64,000 bases of DNA from assembly GCF_011765465.1 (NCBI RefSeq), contig NZ_CP050265.1, forward strand, positions 1,178,001-1,242,000, in the 5' to 3' direction. The position numbers were made by a program, and so were the translations under genes. How positions within the stretch are numbered: the first letter of the stretch is position 1; every line of letters starts with the position of its first letter. The notes under the pieces are model-generated. The model had not been told where the DNA came from, searched no databases, and saw only the letters and a program-made list of their open reading frames with translations. The stretch is from Erythrobacter sp. Lineage in GTDB: Bacteria > Pseudomonadota > Alphaproteobacteria > Sphingomonadales > Sphingomonadaceae. Below, piece by piece: positions 56,120 through 64,000 of the stretch.

Positions 56120-57544
56120 TCAGTAGCGGTAATGATCCGGCTTGAACGGGCCTTCGGCAGGCACGCCGATGTAGTCGGCCTGCTTCTGCGAAAGCTTGGT
56201 CAGTTCCACGCCGAGCTTCTCAAGGTGCAGCGCGGCGACCTTCTCGTCGAGATGCTTGGGCAGGACGTAGACGTCGTTCTCGTATTCGTCCGCCTTGGTG
56301 AACAGCTCGATCTGCGCGAGCGTCTGGTTGGTGAAGCTCGCGCTCATCACGAAGCTCGGGTGGCCGGTGGCGCAGCCGAGATTGACGAGCCGGCCCTTGG
56401 CAAGGACCAGCAGGCTCTTGCCGTCGGGCTTGGTCACCATGTCGGTGCCTTCCTTGATCTCCTTCCACTCGTAATTGTCGAGCGCGGAAATCTGGATCTC
56501 ACTGTCGAAGTGGCCGATGTTGCACACGATCGCCATGTGCTTCATCGCCTTCATGTGTTCGCCGGTGATGACGTCCTCGTTGCCGGTGGCGGTCACGAAG
56601 ATGTCGGCGCGCTTGACCGCTTCGTCCATCGAGACGACCTCGAAACCGTCCATCGCCGCCTGAAGCGCGCAGATCGGGTCGATTTCGGTGACCATCACGC
56701 GCGCACCGCCGTCACGCAAGCTCGCGGCCGAACCCTTGCCGACATCGCCATAGCCCGCGACGCAGGCGACCTTGCCGGCCAGCATCACGTCGGTCGCGCG
56801 GCGGATCGCGTCGACCAGCGATTCCTTGCAGCCGTAGAGGTTGTCGAATTTCGACTTGGTCACGCTGTCATTCACATTGATCGCCGGGAAAGGAAGCTTG
56901 CCCTGCTTGGCGATCTGATAGAGCCGCATGACGCCGGTGGTGGTCTCCTCGGACACGCCCTTCACGGTCTTGACGGTCTTGGTGAGATAGCCCGGCTTTT
57001 CCTTGACGAAAGCCTTCAATGCGCGCTGCATCTCGATTTCCTCGGCATTGGCGGGCGGCGGCATTTCCTCGCCCGCTTCGAGCCGCGCGCCCCACAGCGC
57101 GAACATGGTGGCGTCGCCGCCGTCGTCGAGAATCATGTTGGCGGTGAGATCGGGATCGCCTTCACTCGACCAGTCGAAGATGCGCCCGACATAGTCCCAG
57201 TAATCGGCAAGGCTCTCGCCCTTGATCGCGAAGACCGGAACGCCGCGATCGGCCATCGCGGCGGCGGCGTGGTCCTGGGTCGAGAAGATGTTGCAGGTCG
57301 CCCAGCGCACTTCGGCGCCGAGGTGGATCAGGGTCTCGATCAGCACCGCGGTCTGGATCGTCATGTGCAGGCTGCCGGTGATGCGCGCGCCCTTGAGCGG
57401 CTTGGCGCTGCCATATTCCTCGCGCAGGGCCATGAGGCCCGGCATTTCGGTCTCGGCAATGGCGATCTCGTCGCGGCCGAACTGGGCAAGGCCGATGTCC
57501 TTGATCTTGTATTCGATTGCGGGCGTTGCAGTGGCGGTTGCCAT
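56120..57544 (-). CDS. ahcY: Adenosylhomocysteinase
   Basis: A 474-residue NAD-binding enzyme that hydrolyses S-adenosylhomocysteine, the product of methyltransferases, to adenosine and homocysteine. Family blocks visible are [12 protein letters not shown], the NAD site [54 protein letters not shown], and the C-terminal ending KPDHYRY. An AGGAGA ribosome site precedes ATG at 57544. An upstream palindrome may control it. Confidence 0.96.
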   Translation of the reverse strand: MATATATPAIEYKIKDIGLAQFGRDEIAIAETEMPGLMALREEYGSAKPLKGARITGSLHMTIQTAVLIETLIHLGAEVRWATCNIFSTQDHAAAAMADRGVPVFAIKGESLADYWDYVGRIFDWSSEGDPDLTANMILDDGGDATMFALWGARLEAGEEMPPPANAEEIEMQRALKAFVKEKPGYLTKTVKTVKGVSEETTTGVMRLYQIAKQGKLPFPAINVNDSVTKSKFDNLYGCKESLVDAIRRATDVMLAGKVACVAGYGDVGKGSAASLRDGGARVMVTEIDPICALQAAMDGFEVVSMDEAVKRADIFVTATGNEDVITGEHMKAMKHMAIVCNIGHFDSEIQISALDNYEWKEIKEGTDMVTKPDGKSLLVLAKGRLVNLGCATGHPSFVMSASFTNQTLAQIELFTKADEYENDVYVLPKHLDEKVAALHLEKLGVELTKLSQKQADYIGVPAEGPFKPDHYRY

Positions 57545-57636
57545 GAAGCGGTCTCCTTGGGACGGACTTTGGTTGACGTAGTGCATTCACTCCGCCGTCT
57601 TGGCGAGGCCCATAGCGAGGGCGGCGCATCGGGGCA

Positions 57637-57656
57637 ATATAAAGTTATCTTTATAT
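57637..57656. promoter_or_regulatory. 20-bp palindrome upstream of ahcY (candidate SahR/ArsR-type operator)
   Basis: ATATAAAGTTATCTTTATAT is an 8+8 perfect inverted repeat with a four-base centre, about 93 bases upstream of ahcY and 134 upstream of the peroxiredoxin. It strongly contrasts with the GC-rich surroundings. Its form resembles operators of ArsR-family SAH/methionine-cycle regulators, from memory; no regulator gene is in the window. Confidence 0.55.
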
Positions 57657-57789
57657 GTGAAAATGCGCGAATGAAGCCGACCATGCAAGTTCTCTTGGCC
57701 GCTCCGCCTCTCGATTGCGGTGGTTGGCAGCCCCGCGCAAGCCGCTATACCACGTCCGCGTTCCACCCATGAGGAAAGGGAGTAATTCC

Positions 57790-58269
57790 ATGACGATTTC
57801 GGTAGGCGACAAACTGCCCGACGTGACCCTGGTGAAAGCCACCCCCGACGGCCCGCAGCAGGTCCAGTCGGGCGACTACTTCGCCGGCAAGAAGGTCGCG
57901 CTGTTCTCGGTCCCCGGCGCCTTCACCCCGACCTGTTCGGCCAAGCACCTGCCGGGCTTCGTGGAAAAAGCTGCCGATCTCAAGGCCAAGGGCATCGACG
58001 AGATCTGCGGCACGGCGGTCAATGATGCCTTCGTCATGCAGGCGTGGAACGAGGCGGGCGGTTCGTCGGACATCACCATGCTCGCCGACGGCAACGGCGA
58101 TTTCGTCGAGGCGCTGGGCCTCACCATGGACGGCTCGGGCTTCGGCATGGGCAAGCGCGGGCAGCGATTCTCGATGGTCATCAACGACGGCGTGGTCGAA
58201 CAGCTCAATGTCGAAGCGCCGGGCGATTACAAGGTCTCGAGCGCGGAATATATGCTCGGCCAGCTCTGA
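57790..58269 (+). CDS. Peroxiredoxin, Prx5/thioredoxin-fold type
   Basis: A 159-residue cytosolic peroxidase. The peroxidatic Cys lies in VPGAFTPTCSAKHLPGF, and the resolving-type region and C-terminal KVSSAEYMLGQL fit the Prx5 (AhpE/PMP20-like) subgroup. A GAGGAAAGGGAG ribosome site precedes ATG at 57790. It is divergent from ahcY and followed by a strong terminator. Confidence 0.92.
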   Translation: MTISVGDKLPDVTLVKATPDGPQQVQSGDYFAGKKVALFSVPGAFTPTCSAKHLPGFVEKAADLKAKGIDEICGTAVNDAFVMQAWNEAGGSSDITMLADGNGDFVEALGLTMDGSGFGMGKRGQRFSMVINDGVVEQLNVEAPGDYKVSSAEYMLGQL

Positions 58270-58291
58270 GGCGCGCCGGAGCGAAGCGAGA

Positions 58292-58327
58292 GGGGCGCTC
58301 CCCGGCACGGCGGAGCGCCCCTTTTTT
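58292..58327 (+). terminator. Rho-independent terminator after peroxiredoxin
   Basis: GGGGCGCTCC (58292-58301) pairs with GGAGCGCCCC (58312-58321), a perfect 10-bp stem, followed by six T. Confidence 0.88.
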
Positions 58328-58331
58328 CGCG

Positions 58332-59027
58332 TCAGGTCAGCGGCGGCGCGCCTTGCGCGATCCACCACGCAAAGCCGCCCGCGAGCAGCACCGCTGCGAG
58401 CGCCCGCGCCACCGGCAAGGCTCCGATCCCCTCCTCGCCCGGCGGAACCGCGCGGCTGCCCGTGATCATCCCGCCAACAAGGTGCTCACGCTTGATCGCC
58501 TCGTAGAAGATAATCGCCGCGATATGCAGCACGACGAAGGCGAGCACGACATAGAAGAAGGTCTCGTGCACCTCGGTGATCGTGTCGGCGGTCATCACGC
58601 CAACCAGCGGCCTCAGCGGCCCGGTCATCCCGTCGAAGGGATCGCCCGCGAACAGCCCCATCGACACCTGCGCCAGCATCACCAGCAGCAGCGCAAGCGT
58701 GCTGTACCCGCCCGCCGGGTTGTGCCCGGCCCGAGGCGCCCCCGCCCCGCTCTCGCCGCGAAAATAGGCCAGCACCGTGCCTGGCGTGCGCAGGAAATCG
58801 GCAAAGCGGGCGGTGCGCGGGCCGACAAAGCCCCACAGCACACGCAGCGTCAGGATACCCAGCAGGACAAGGCCGAGCCGCTTGTGCCAGCCCCACTCGG
58901 AATTCTCCGCCGTCCACCACATTGCCGGGATCAGGACGACGAAGCTCCAGTGCGACAGACGCACGATCGGATCCCACACCTTCACCCGGTGCGGGGAGCC
59001 CGGACCCGCGTCAGCGGGCTCGCTCAT
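58332..59027 (-). CDS. Cytochrome b561/b6-like membrane protein
   Basis: A 231-residue protein with four or five hydrophobic helices. Histidines suited to haem b lie in VRLSHWSFV, WGWHKRLGLVLL, VHETFFYVVLAFVVLHIAAI. Family members pass electrons between quinone and periplasmic cytochromes. It is directly after a c-type cytochrome in the same direction (4-base gap), so the two may form an electron-transfer pair. Confidence 0.85.
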   Translation of the reverse strand: MSEPADAGPGSPHRVKVWDPIVRLSHWSFVVLIPAMWWTAENSEWGWHKRLGLVLLGILTLRVLWGFVGPRTARFADFLRTPGTVLAYFRGESGAGAPRAGHNPAGGYSTLALLLVMLAQVSMGLFAGDPFDGMTGPLRPLVGVMTADTITEVHETFFYVVLAFVVLHIAAIIFYEAIKREHLVGGMITGSRAVPPGEEGIGALPVARALAAVLLAGGFAWWIAQGAPPLT

Positions 59028-59031
59028 GCCC

Positions 59032-59544
59032 TTACTTCTCGTCGTCGTAGCGGAACTGATCGTGGCAGTTCTTGCACGCCCCGCCCATTTCCTTCACCGC
59101 TGCGCCGACCGTGGCCATCTCCTCGGTCCCGGCGGCCTCGACCAGCGCTGCGCTGGTTTCCTGCAGCTTGACGGTCGCGGCGGCGAATTCCTCGGGCTTT
59201 TGCCAGATCGCGGCCAGCGCCTCGGTGTCGTAGCCGTCCTCGCGCGCGGTTTCCTCGGCGAAATGCGCCTCGATATTGCCGGCGCGCTGGTTGATGTCCT
59301 CCGCATTCGACAGGATCACCGCGTAATCGGGCTCGCCACTTTCGAGCTGGCCGCGGATCGCCTTGAAGGCATCGCCGATGCTTTCGAAATTCTCGTGCCG
59401 CTCGTCGATCAACGGCGAGGTCAGATCGGTTTCGGCTTCGGGAGCGTCGCCGCCGCAACCGGCGAGCAGGCCGGCGAAAGCGGCGATCGCGATCGAAGGC
59501 GCGATGGAAGAGGCGATCGGGCGGAAAGTCGTGGGTCGGGCCAT
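59032..59544 (-). CDS. Lipoprotein cytochrome c' (class II cytochrome c)
   Basis: A 170-residue c-type cytochrome. A lipoprotein signal (lipobox LLAGC) precedes an acidic linker and a four-helix-type domain with a single C-terminal haem motif CKNCH, the arrangement of cytochrome c'. ATG at 59544 fits the GAGGGAG ribosome site better than ATG at 59562. The lipid anchor would keep it on a membrane near the cytochrome b561-like partner. A role in electron transfer is inferred. Confidence 0.83.
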   Translation of the reverse strand: MARPTTFRPIASSIAPSIAIAAFAGLLAGCGGDAPEAETDLTSPLIDERHENFESIGDAFKAIRGQLESGEPDYAVILSNAEDINQRAGNIEAHFAEETAREDGYDTEALAAIWQKPEEFAAATVKLQETSAALVEAAGTEEMATVGAAVKEMGGACKNCHDQFRYDDEK

Positions 59545-59780
59545 GGTGGCAAACTCCCTCATTGGGTTGCGGATGACAGCGGGGCCCTTGCTAGGACGGA
59601 TTCCGGCCCATCGCAAACCCTCTTGTGGCGGGGCCATGCCAATCGCCTCGCCGCAAGCCCCGCCCGCATCGCCCCGCGCGGCGCACGTCCCGGGCGGGGG
59701 ATTCATCGCCGAGCAAGCTTGCCCCCACCAACCGGGCGGCCCATTGTTCGACGCGGCACGTGAGGCCGCAAGTCTTGGAC

Positions 59781-59815
59781 GGTGCGCGAAGAGCCCCGCA
59801 GCGGGGCTCCGCACC
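59781..59815 (+). promoter_or_regulatory. 5'-UTR hairpin upstream of the OmpA-family gene
   Basis: GGTGCG and CGCACC form an outer stem, GAGCCCC and GGGGCTC an inner stem with a five-base loop. The hairpin ends seven bases before the AGGAGG ribosome site. There is no T tract, so it is not a simple terminator. Confidence 0.5.
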
Positions 59816-59833
59816 GACAGTAGGAGGAAAGCC

Positions 59834-60763
59834 ATGAGTGTCATTTCGAAGCGGGCCGGGTCCGCGCTGCTGGTAGGAGCGCTGGCGCTGCCGCTTTCGG
59901 GTGCATTCGCCCAGGATACCGATATGCGCGGGGAGATCCCGCAGGAGCAGCCCGACGCGCGCGAGGGCACGCTCGCGACCGTCTACGGCTCGCCGCCGGC
60001 CGATCTTTCGGGCCTGCCCGAAGGACCGAAGGTCGAAGGCGTGATCACCGCGCGCAACGGCTCGGCGATCCAGGTCACAAGCACCGACGGAAGCGAGACG
60101 ATCATCTCGGTCGGCGCGGGGACCGATATCAAGTCCTCGGGCGGGTTTCTCGGTCTCGACAAGGACAGGCTCGGCCCCGAGGCGCTTCTGAACGGCCTGC
60201 CGGTCAAGGTCGACACGGTCCAGTGGGGCCGCCGCCTGCTGGCGAGCGACATCGACCTCAAGGCCCGCGACCTGCGCACGGCGGCAATGATCCAGTCGGG
60301 CACGCGCCAGCAATTCGCCGAGCAGGGTGCCGCGATCGAGGAAAACGCGCGCGTCGCCGAGGCCCTGCGCGGCCGGGTCGCGGATATCGACCAGTACAAC
60401 GTCAAGGGCACGACCAACGTCTATTTCGACACCGGCAAATACGAGCTGTCGGGCCGGGCGCGCAGTGAGTTGTGCGAATTCGCGCGCGAGGCCGAAGCGA
60501 TGGACAACGCGCTTCTGCTCGTCGTCGGCTACACCGACACGACCGGAACCTACGAAATCAACCAGGAACTGAGCGAGCGCCGCGCGGGCCGCGTGACCAA
60601 TTTCCTCCAGCAGGAATGCGGCTGGAAGCCGTGGCGGATGCTCACCCCCACCGGCATGGCGACCGCCGATCCCGCGGCCGACAATTCGACCGAGGCGGGC
60701 CGCGCGCAGAACCGCCGCGTGGCGGTCAACATCCTCGTTTCGAAAAGCGTCGACGGGATGTAA
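59834..60763 (+). CDS. OmpA-family envelope protein
   Basis: A 309-residue exported protein: signal peptide (about 1-26, ending AFAQ), a beta-rich region with VEGVITARNGSAIQVTSTDG (about 70-150, possibly OB-like), a helical segment, then the C-terminal OmpA domain (about 195-305). The peptidoglycan-binding pattern NVYFDTGKYELS, VVGYTDTTGTYEINQELSERRA and QNRRVAVNIL is complete. It is likely periplasmic or outer-membrane linked and binds the wall. AGGAGG is seven bases before ATG at 59834. Confidence 0.85.
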   Translation: MSVISKRAGSALLVGALALPLSGAFAQDTDMRGEIPQEQPDAREGTLATVYGSPPADLSGLPEGPKVEGVITARNGSAIQVTSTDGSETIISVGAGTDIKSSGGFLGLDKDRLGPEALLNGLPVKVDTVQWGRRLLASDIDLKARDLRTAAMIQSGTRQQFAEQGAAIEENARVAEALRGRVADIDQYNVKGTTNVYFDTGKYELSGRARSELCEFAREAEAMDNALLLVVGYTDTTGTYEINQELSERRAGRVTNFLQQECGWKPWRMLTPTGMATADPAADNSTEAGRAQNRRVAVNILVSKSVDGM

Positions 60764-60790
60764 TCCGGCTCACTCCAGAGGCCGCAACGA

Positions 60791-60827
60791 AAGGGGCGGA
60801 CCGCATGATCGCGGCCCGCCCCTTTTT
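60791..60827. terminator. Terminator between the convergent OmpA-family gene and folE
   Basis: AAGGGGCGG (60791-60799) pairs with CCGCCCCTT (60816-60824), with CCGC/GCGG inside. T5 follows on the plus strand and T3 on the minus, so it can serve both genes. Confidence 0.82.
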
Positions 60828-60848
60828 CGTGCGCCTTGGCCGGCGGGC

Positions 60849-61466
60849 TCAGTAGCCCATCAGGCTCATGACTTCCTTGCGGCTGCGCGGGTCCTCGAGG
60901 AAGCAGCCGAGCATCCGGCTCGTCACCATCTCGACGCCGTGCGTCTTCACGCCGCGCCCGGTCATGCAGCCGTGCTGTGCCTCGATCACGACGGCCACGC
61001 CCTGCGGTTCGAGATTGTCCCAGATGCACTGCGCGACCTCGGCGGTAAGGCGTTCCTGCACCTGCAACCGGTTGGCGAAGCCATGGAGCACGCGGGCGAG
61101 CTTGGAAATGCCGACCACCCGGCTGTCGGGCAGGTAGGCGATATGGGCCTTGCCGGTGATCGGAGCCATGTGGTGTTCGCAATGCGACTGGAAGGGGATG
61201 TCCTTCAGAAGCACGATCTCGTCATAGCCGCCGACTTCCTCGAACACGCGCGAAAGGTGGATCGCCGGGTCTTCCTGGTAGCCAGAGCAGTATTCGAGCC
61301 ATGCCCGCCCCACCCGCTTCGGCGTGTCGAGCAGGCCCTCGCGTTCCGGATCGTCGCCCGCCCAGCGCAGCAGTGTACGGATCGCGTCCTGCACGTCCTC
61401 GGGAACGTCGGGCTTGCCGAGCGGGTTGTCGGGGTCGAAATCGTCGTCGGGGCCGAGGCAATTCAT
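60849..61466 (-). CDS. folE: GTP cyclohydrolase I
   Basis: A 205-residue enzyme for the first step of folate synthesis. Zinc/active-site residues are visible in FQSHCEHHMAPITGKAHIAYLP, and family blocks IGISKLAR-like VVGISKLARVLHGFANRLQVQERLT and HGCMTGRGVKTHG follow. ATG at 61466 is chosen by homology; the ribosome site is weak. The frame is open upstream without domain sense. Confidence 0.94.
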   Translation of the reverse strand: MNCLGPDDDFDPDNPLGKPDVPEDVQDAIRTLLRWAGDDPEREGLLDTPKRVGRAWLEYCSGYQEDPAIHLSRVFEEVGGYDEIVLLKDIPFQSHCEHHMAPITGKAHIAYLPDSRVVGISKLARVLHGFANRLQVQERLTAEVAQCIWDNLEPQGVAVVIEAQHGCMTGRGVKTHGVEMVTSRMLGCFLEDPRSRKEVMSLMGY

Positions 61467-61706
61467 CGATAGCAATCTTTCCAATTCGAGGAGCCATGAG
61501 CGTTTACGGATGAAAACGCGGCTTGGATGCGGAGTTCGGGATCGCGGCAAACAGGCTGCGCAAACCCCGCCAAAGCGCTGGACCATGCGGCACGCCGGCG
61601 CGAAGAAAGGTGTGTTTGCGGCTTAAACCCCATAATTCAGGCCATATATAGGCCGCAGGCGGCGGATTGCACCGCCAATATTGACATAGGTTGCTAAGAA
61701 CACGTC

Positions 61707-62102
61707 GTGTCCCGTGAAGTTCCCTCTCCGCTAGATTTCGAGCGCGCCGCGCGCCGGGTGATCGCGCGCCTGCCGCCCGAATTCCGCGAACCGCTCGCCG
61801 AAGTGGTGCTGCGGATCGAGGAATTCGCCGATGACGAGCAGCTCGCCTCGGTCGGGATGGGCGACCGTTGGGATCTTTCGGGCCTTTACGAAGGCGTGCC
61901 GCTGCCCGACCAGTCGGTCTGGGACACGCCGCGAATGCCGCCCGTCATCAGCCTGTTCCGCCAGCCGCTCCTGCGCGAAATGGAGGAAACCGGCGTCGGC
62001 TTCGACGAACTGGTGCGCCATGTCGTGATCCACGAGGCGGGCCACCATTTCGGCTTTTCCGACGAGGATATGCACGCGCTCGAGGACGCCGCCGGGGACT
62101 GA
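61707..62102 (+). CDS. Zincin-like metallopeptidase family protein
   Basis: A 131-residue protein starting at GTG 61707. A helical N-terminal part and a C-terminal zinc site HVVIHEAGHHFGFSDEDMHALE, an HExxH-type motif followed by an acidic ligand, match the small bacterial zincin-like family (PF06262). Biological role unknown. The ribosome site is poor. Confidence 0.82.
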   Translation: MSREVPSPLDFERAARRVIARLPPEFREPLAEVVLRIEEFADDEQLASVGMGDRWDLSGLYEGVPLPDQSVWDTPRMPPVISLFRQPLLREMEETGVGFDELVRHVVIHEAGHHFGFSDEDMHALEDAAGD

Positions 62103-62253
62103 GAAGCCGCTGCGATGGGTTGAGGACGGCACGCTTTTGCCGGGCGGCCGGCATCGCCCTGCCGCGCGCTCCCTTTTCCCGTGGCTTCCCGCCATTGCCA
62201 TCAGGTTTGGCAAGGCTCGCGCCTCAATCCGCCAAGGCAAGGAGGCACGGCGC

Positions 62254-63266
62254 ATGGAACCGAACCCGCGAGGGCCGCACATCGGACGGGAAGAGAGGCT
62301 GCGGATTCTCTTTTACCTCCCGGCGACAACGCCATGGTGGTTCGAAAACATCATACACCACGTCATTGCGCGCTGCAGCGAGGAACACGAGGTCCACGTG
62401 ATGGTCCCGCCGCTGTGGCGCGGCACCGGGCTCGATGCCCGTCACATACCCCTGCTCGCAGCGCTGCCCGAGGTGCGCTGGCACGTTCTCGACGGCCCCG
62501 ACCATCCTGTCCTGCGAAGCGATGCCAGCGGTATCGGCGAACTTCTCGAACTGGTGAACTTCATCGCGCCCGACCTCACCTTGTGCCGGAGCGCGGACAC
62601 GGCGACCCCGGCCCTTTACCCCGGCCACGTCCGCTTTATCCCGAGAACGCGCGCCTGCTCGCCCGATATGCCGATGAACTGCACGACGTGCTGGCATGGC
62701 CGCATCCGCTTCCGCCTCGTGAGGACTTCCTCGCCAGGCATGGCCTCGAGAACGCAAAGCGCGTGATCGCGATGCCGCTCGAATACGAGCACGAGGAGAA
62801 TTGCTTCTCGCAGCATCACGCCTTTCCCGGCAACGCGGCCATGATCGAACAGGTCGCGCACCAGCTTGGCGAGGACACGATCCTCGCCGTGACGAACCAT
62901 CCCCTGACCGAACTCTACGGCGATACCTCCGCGGTCGTTTCCGCCGTGTTCGAGCAACGCGGAAAGGTCCGGCTCATCCCCGGCGACGAGATTCACGGGC
63001 TCACCACCCTGGCGCTTGCCCGCTATTGCGACGGGTTCGTCGTCGGCAATTCGAAAAGCTGGTCGGCGGCCGCCTTCTGGGGCACGCCCATTGCCCGGCT
63101 CTCGCGCTTTGCGACCGGCGCATGGGTCAATGCCTATGACGATGTCACCGACCTTGCCGGCGACCTTGCGTTGGGCAAGGCGCGCGCCTTCGAGCCGGTC
63201 GATCCCGCACGCTGGCAGCCCGCGCTCGAGCACCACAGCGAATGGGCCGGAAAGGTTCCCGCATGA
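62254..63266 (+). pseudogene. Surface-polysaccharide glycosyltransferase-like gene with one-base frameshift
   Basis: A strong ribosome site AAGGAGG precedes ATG at 62254. The first frame runs to about 62640 (RILFYLPATTPWWFENIIHH through YPGHVRFI); the rest continues in the -1 frame (PENARLLARYADELHD to WAGKVPA). One missing C in the CCC at 62640-62642 would rejoin them into a 338-residue protein resembling capsule or surface-glycan biosynthesis proteins. A Rossmann-like N-terminal half and motifs VVGNSKSWSAAAFWGTPIARLS support a glycosyltransferase-like fold. It may be a true pseudogene or a sequence error. Confidence 0.62.
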
Positions 63267-63631
63267 CCGGCGGAAACCACGATACGCTGCTCGGCGTGAA
63301 CGAGGCTCTTGACTATTACTGGTCGCCCTCGGGCCCGCTCAATTACTCGGCGAGCCGCGACCATACGATCTCGCACGACCTGCCCGACTGGTGGCGCGTC
63401 ACCAACAGCCTCTACATGGCCGCGCGCGTCCTCATGCTCGAACGCGGCTATTTCCTGGGGACACGCCCGCTGCTCCACCGCCTGCCCAAGCTCGCCGGGG
63501 TCGATATCGACACCCACGAGGATTACCGCATCGCCTGCGCGCTTCACGCGCTGTACCGCGAGGATGCGGCGTTCGCAGAGGGAGGGAGCGATGACGCGCT
63601 CGCCGCTGCCTGTTCGTGGGCGACGCGCTGA
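63263..63631 (+). CDS. Truncated acylneuraminate cytidylyltransferase-like protein
   Basis: A 122-residue frame overlapping the previous stop (ATGA at 63263). The sequence resembles the central and C-terminal parts of CMP-sialic-acid synthetases: SGPLNYSASRDHTISHDLPDWWRVTNSLYMA, GYFLGTRPLLHRLPKLAGVDIDTHEDYRIA. The N-terminal CTP-binding half (LxxRxGSK region) is absent. It is either a degraded remnant or an odd stand-alone domain. The tail after residue 105 is atypical. Confidence 0.55.
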   Translation: MTGGNHDTLLGVNEALDYYWSPSGPLNYSASRDHTISHDLPDWWRVTNSLYMAARVLMLERGYFLGTRPLLHRLPKLAGVDIDTHEDYRIACALHALYREDAAFAEGGSDDALAAACSWATR

Positions 63632-63792
63632 GCGACTATGACTGCGCGCGCGAATGCTCGCTCGCCTTTCTCGGCAGGGCGGAAGGCGCAGCGCATCCTT
63701 TCCCGTCGCGGACCGAGGTGGTGGCGAACTTGCGCGCGTTTTTCGCAGGCGACGTTCGCCGCGCGGCGGGCCTGACCACGAAAGCGGCCTGA
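63595..63792 (+). pseudogene. C-terminal remnant of a HAD-family phosphatase
   Basis: A third frame without a clear start encodes CLFVGDALSDYDCARE and LAFLGRAEGAAHPFPSRTEVVANLRAFF up to the stop at 63790. The GDxxSDYxxA pattern is motif IV of HAD-IA phosphatases, which in other bacteria accompany sugar cytidylyltransferases. About two-thirds of the protein is missing, which suggests a deletion joining it to the cytidylyltransferase remnant. Confidence 0.55.
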
Positions 63793-63851
63793 ACGCCCGG
63801 GGGACGCGAGGAAGGGTAGGGTCGGGCTGCCGCCGCCCCATCCCTGCCACG

Positions 63852-63990
63852 CTCCGACTCCGAACGGGTTCGCCTCCGACTCCGGACGGGCTCGCCTCCG
63901 ACTCCGGACGGGCTCGCCTCCGACTCCGGACGGGCTCGCCTCCGACTCCGGACGGGCTCGCCTCCGACTCCGGACGGGCTCGCCTCCGAC
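63852..63990. repeat. 22-bp tandem repeat array
   Basis: Six consecutive 22-bp units start at 63852, 63874, 63896, 63918, 63940 and 63962. Units 2-6 are identical and begin CTCCGACTCCGG; unit 1 differs at two bases. A 7-base partial copy ends the array. The unit length is not a multiple of three and there is no supported gene around it. Confidence 0.9.
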
Positions 63991-64000
63991 CTATGACCCA

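Noticed and set aside
61681..61706. TTGACA before the zincin-like gene as a -35 promoter box
   Set aside because: It lies only 20 bases before the GTG start, leaving no room for a -10 box and leader.

Overview
This is a GC-rich chromosomal window from an alphaproteobacterium. It most resembles the Sphingomonadales, probably an Erythrobacter-like member of the Erythrobacteraceae. That placement is inferred from family content and synteny: a PEP-CTERM/exosortase-type PrsK/PrsR pair, a DivL-type kinase next to tsaE, amgK-murU and addAB, a zapA-6S RNA-fau neighbourhood, a DUF2842 protein, and a tkt-gap-pgk-fba-thiE block. No database search was possible.

Layout. 1-4235: the end of an exopolysaccharide/PEP-CTERM locus (prsR cut by the left edge, prsK, sugar transferase). 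4383-7807: a ScfR/RamB-like regulator divergent from isocitrate lyase, with a palindrome between them, then a small protein and a strong terminator. 7975-12750: M20 amidohydrolase, SLC13-type transporter, aldehyde dehydrogenase. 12892-17208: tRNA-Leu, an inositol-monophosphatase-family protein, efp, an M23 peptidase, a small lipoprotein that appears to use an ATT start, and MntP. 17198-23965: a leftward central-carbon operon (tkt, gap, pgk, a frameshifted DUF4440-like gene, thioesterase, class I aldolase, thiE). 24267-26266: zapA, 6S RNA, fau, DUF2842. 26309-31432: tRNA-Asp, branched-chain 2-oxoacid dehydrogenase E1alpha/E1beta/E2, thyA, tRNA-Pro(CGG).

31388-38225 is an integrated genomic island of about 6.8 kb. 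It is bounded by a 48-bp perfect direct repeat of the 3' part of tRNA-Pro(CGG), carries a tyrosine integrase next to its right end, and is visibly AT-richer than its surroundings. Its cargo is a Vsr / DNA-cytosine-methyltransferase / PD-(D/E)XK endonuclease set, plus a divergent, translationally coupled operon of a GHKL (MORC/MutL-like) ATPase, a 44-residue protein, and a Rossmann-like protein of unknown function. This operon is the best candidate for an undescribed system in the window.

38360-61466 returns to core chromosome: a TSUP permease, secA, argJ, a second IMPase-family gene, trxA, then a very tightly packed leftward set (divL, tsaE, amgK, murU, addB, addA). After that come ahcY with a 20-bp palindrome upstream, a peroxiredoxin, a cytochrome b561/c' pair, an OmpA-family protein and folE. 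61707-64000: a small zincin-like protein, then a decaying surface-polysaccharide locus (frameshifted glycosyltransferase-like gene, a truncated cytidylyltransferase-like ORF, the C-terminal tail of a HAD phosphatase), ending in a 22-bp tandem repeat array.
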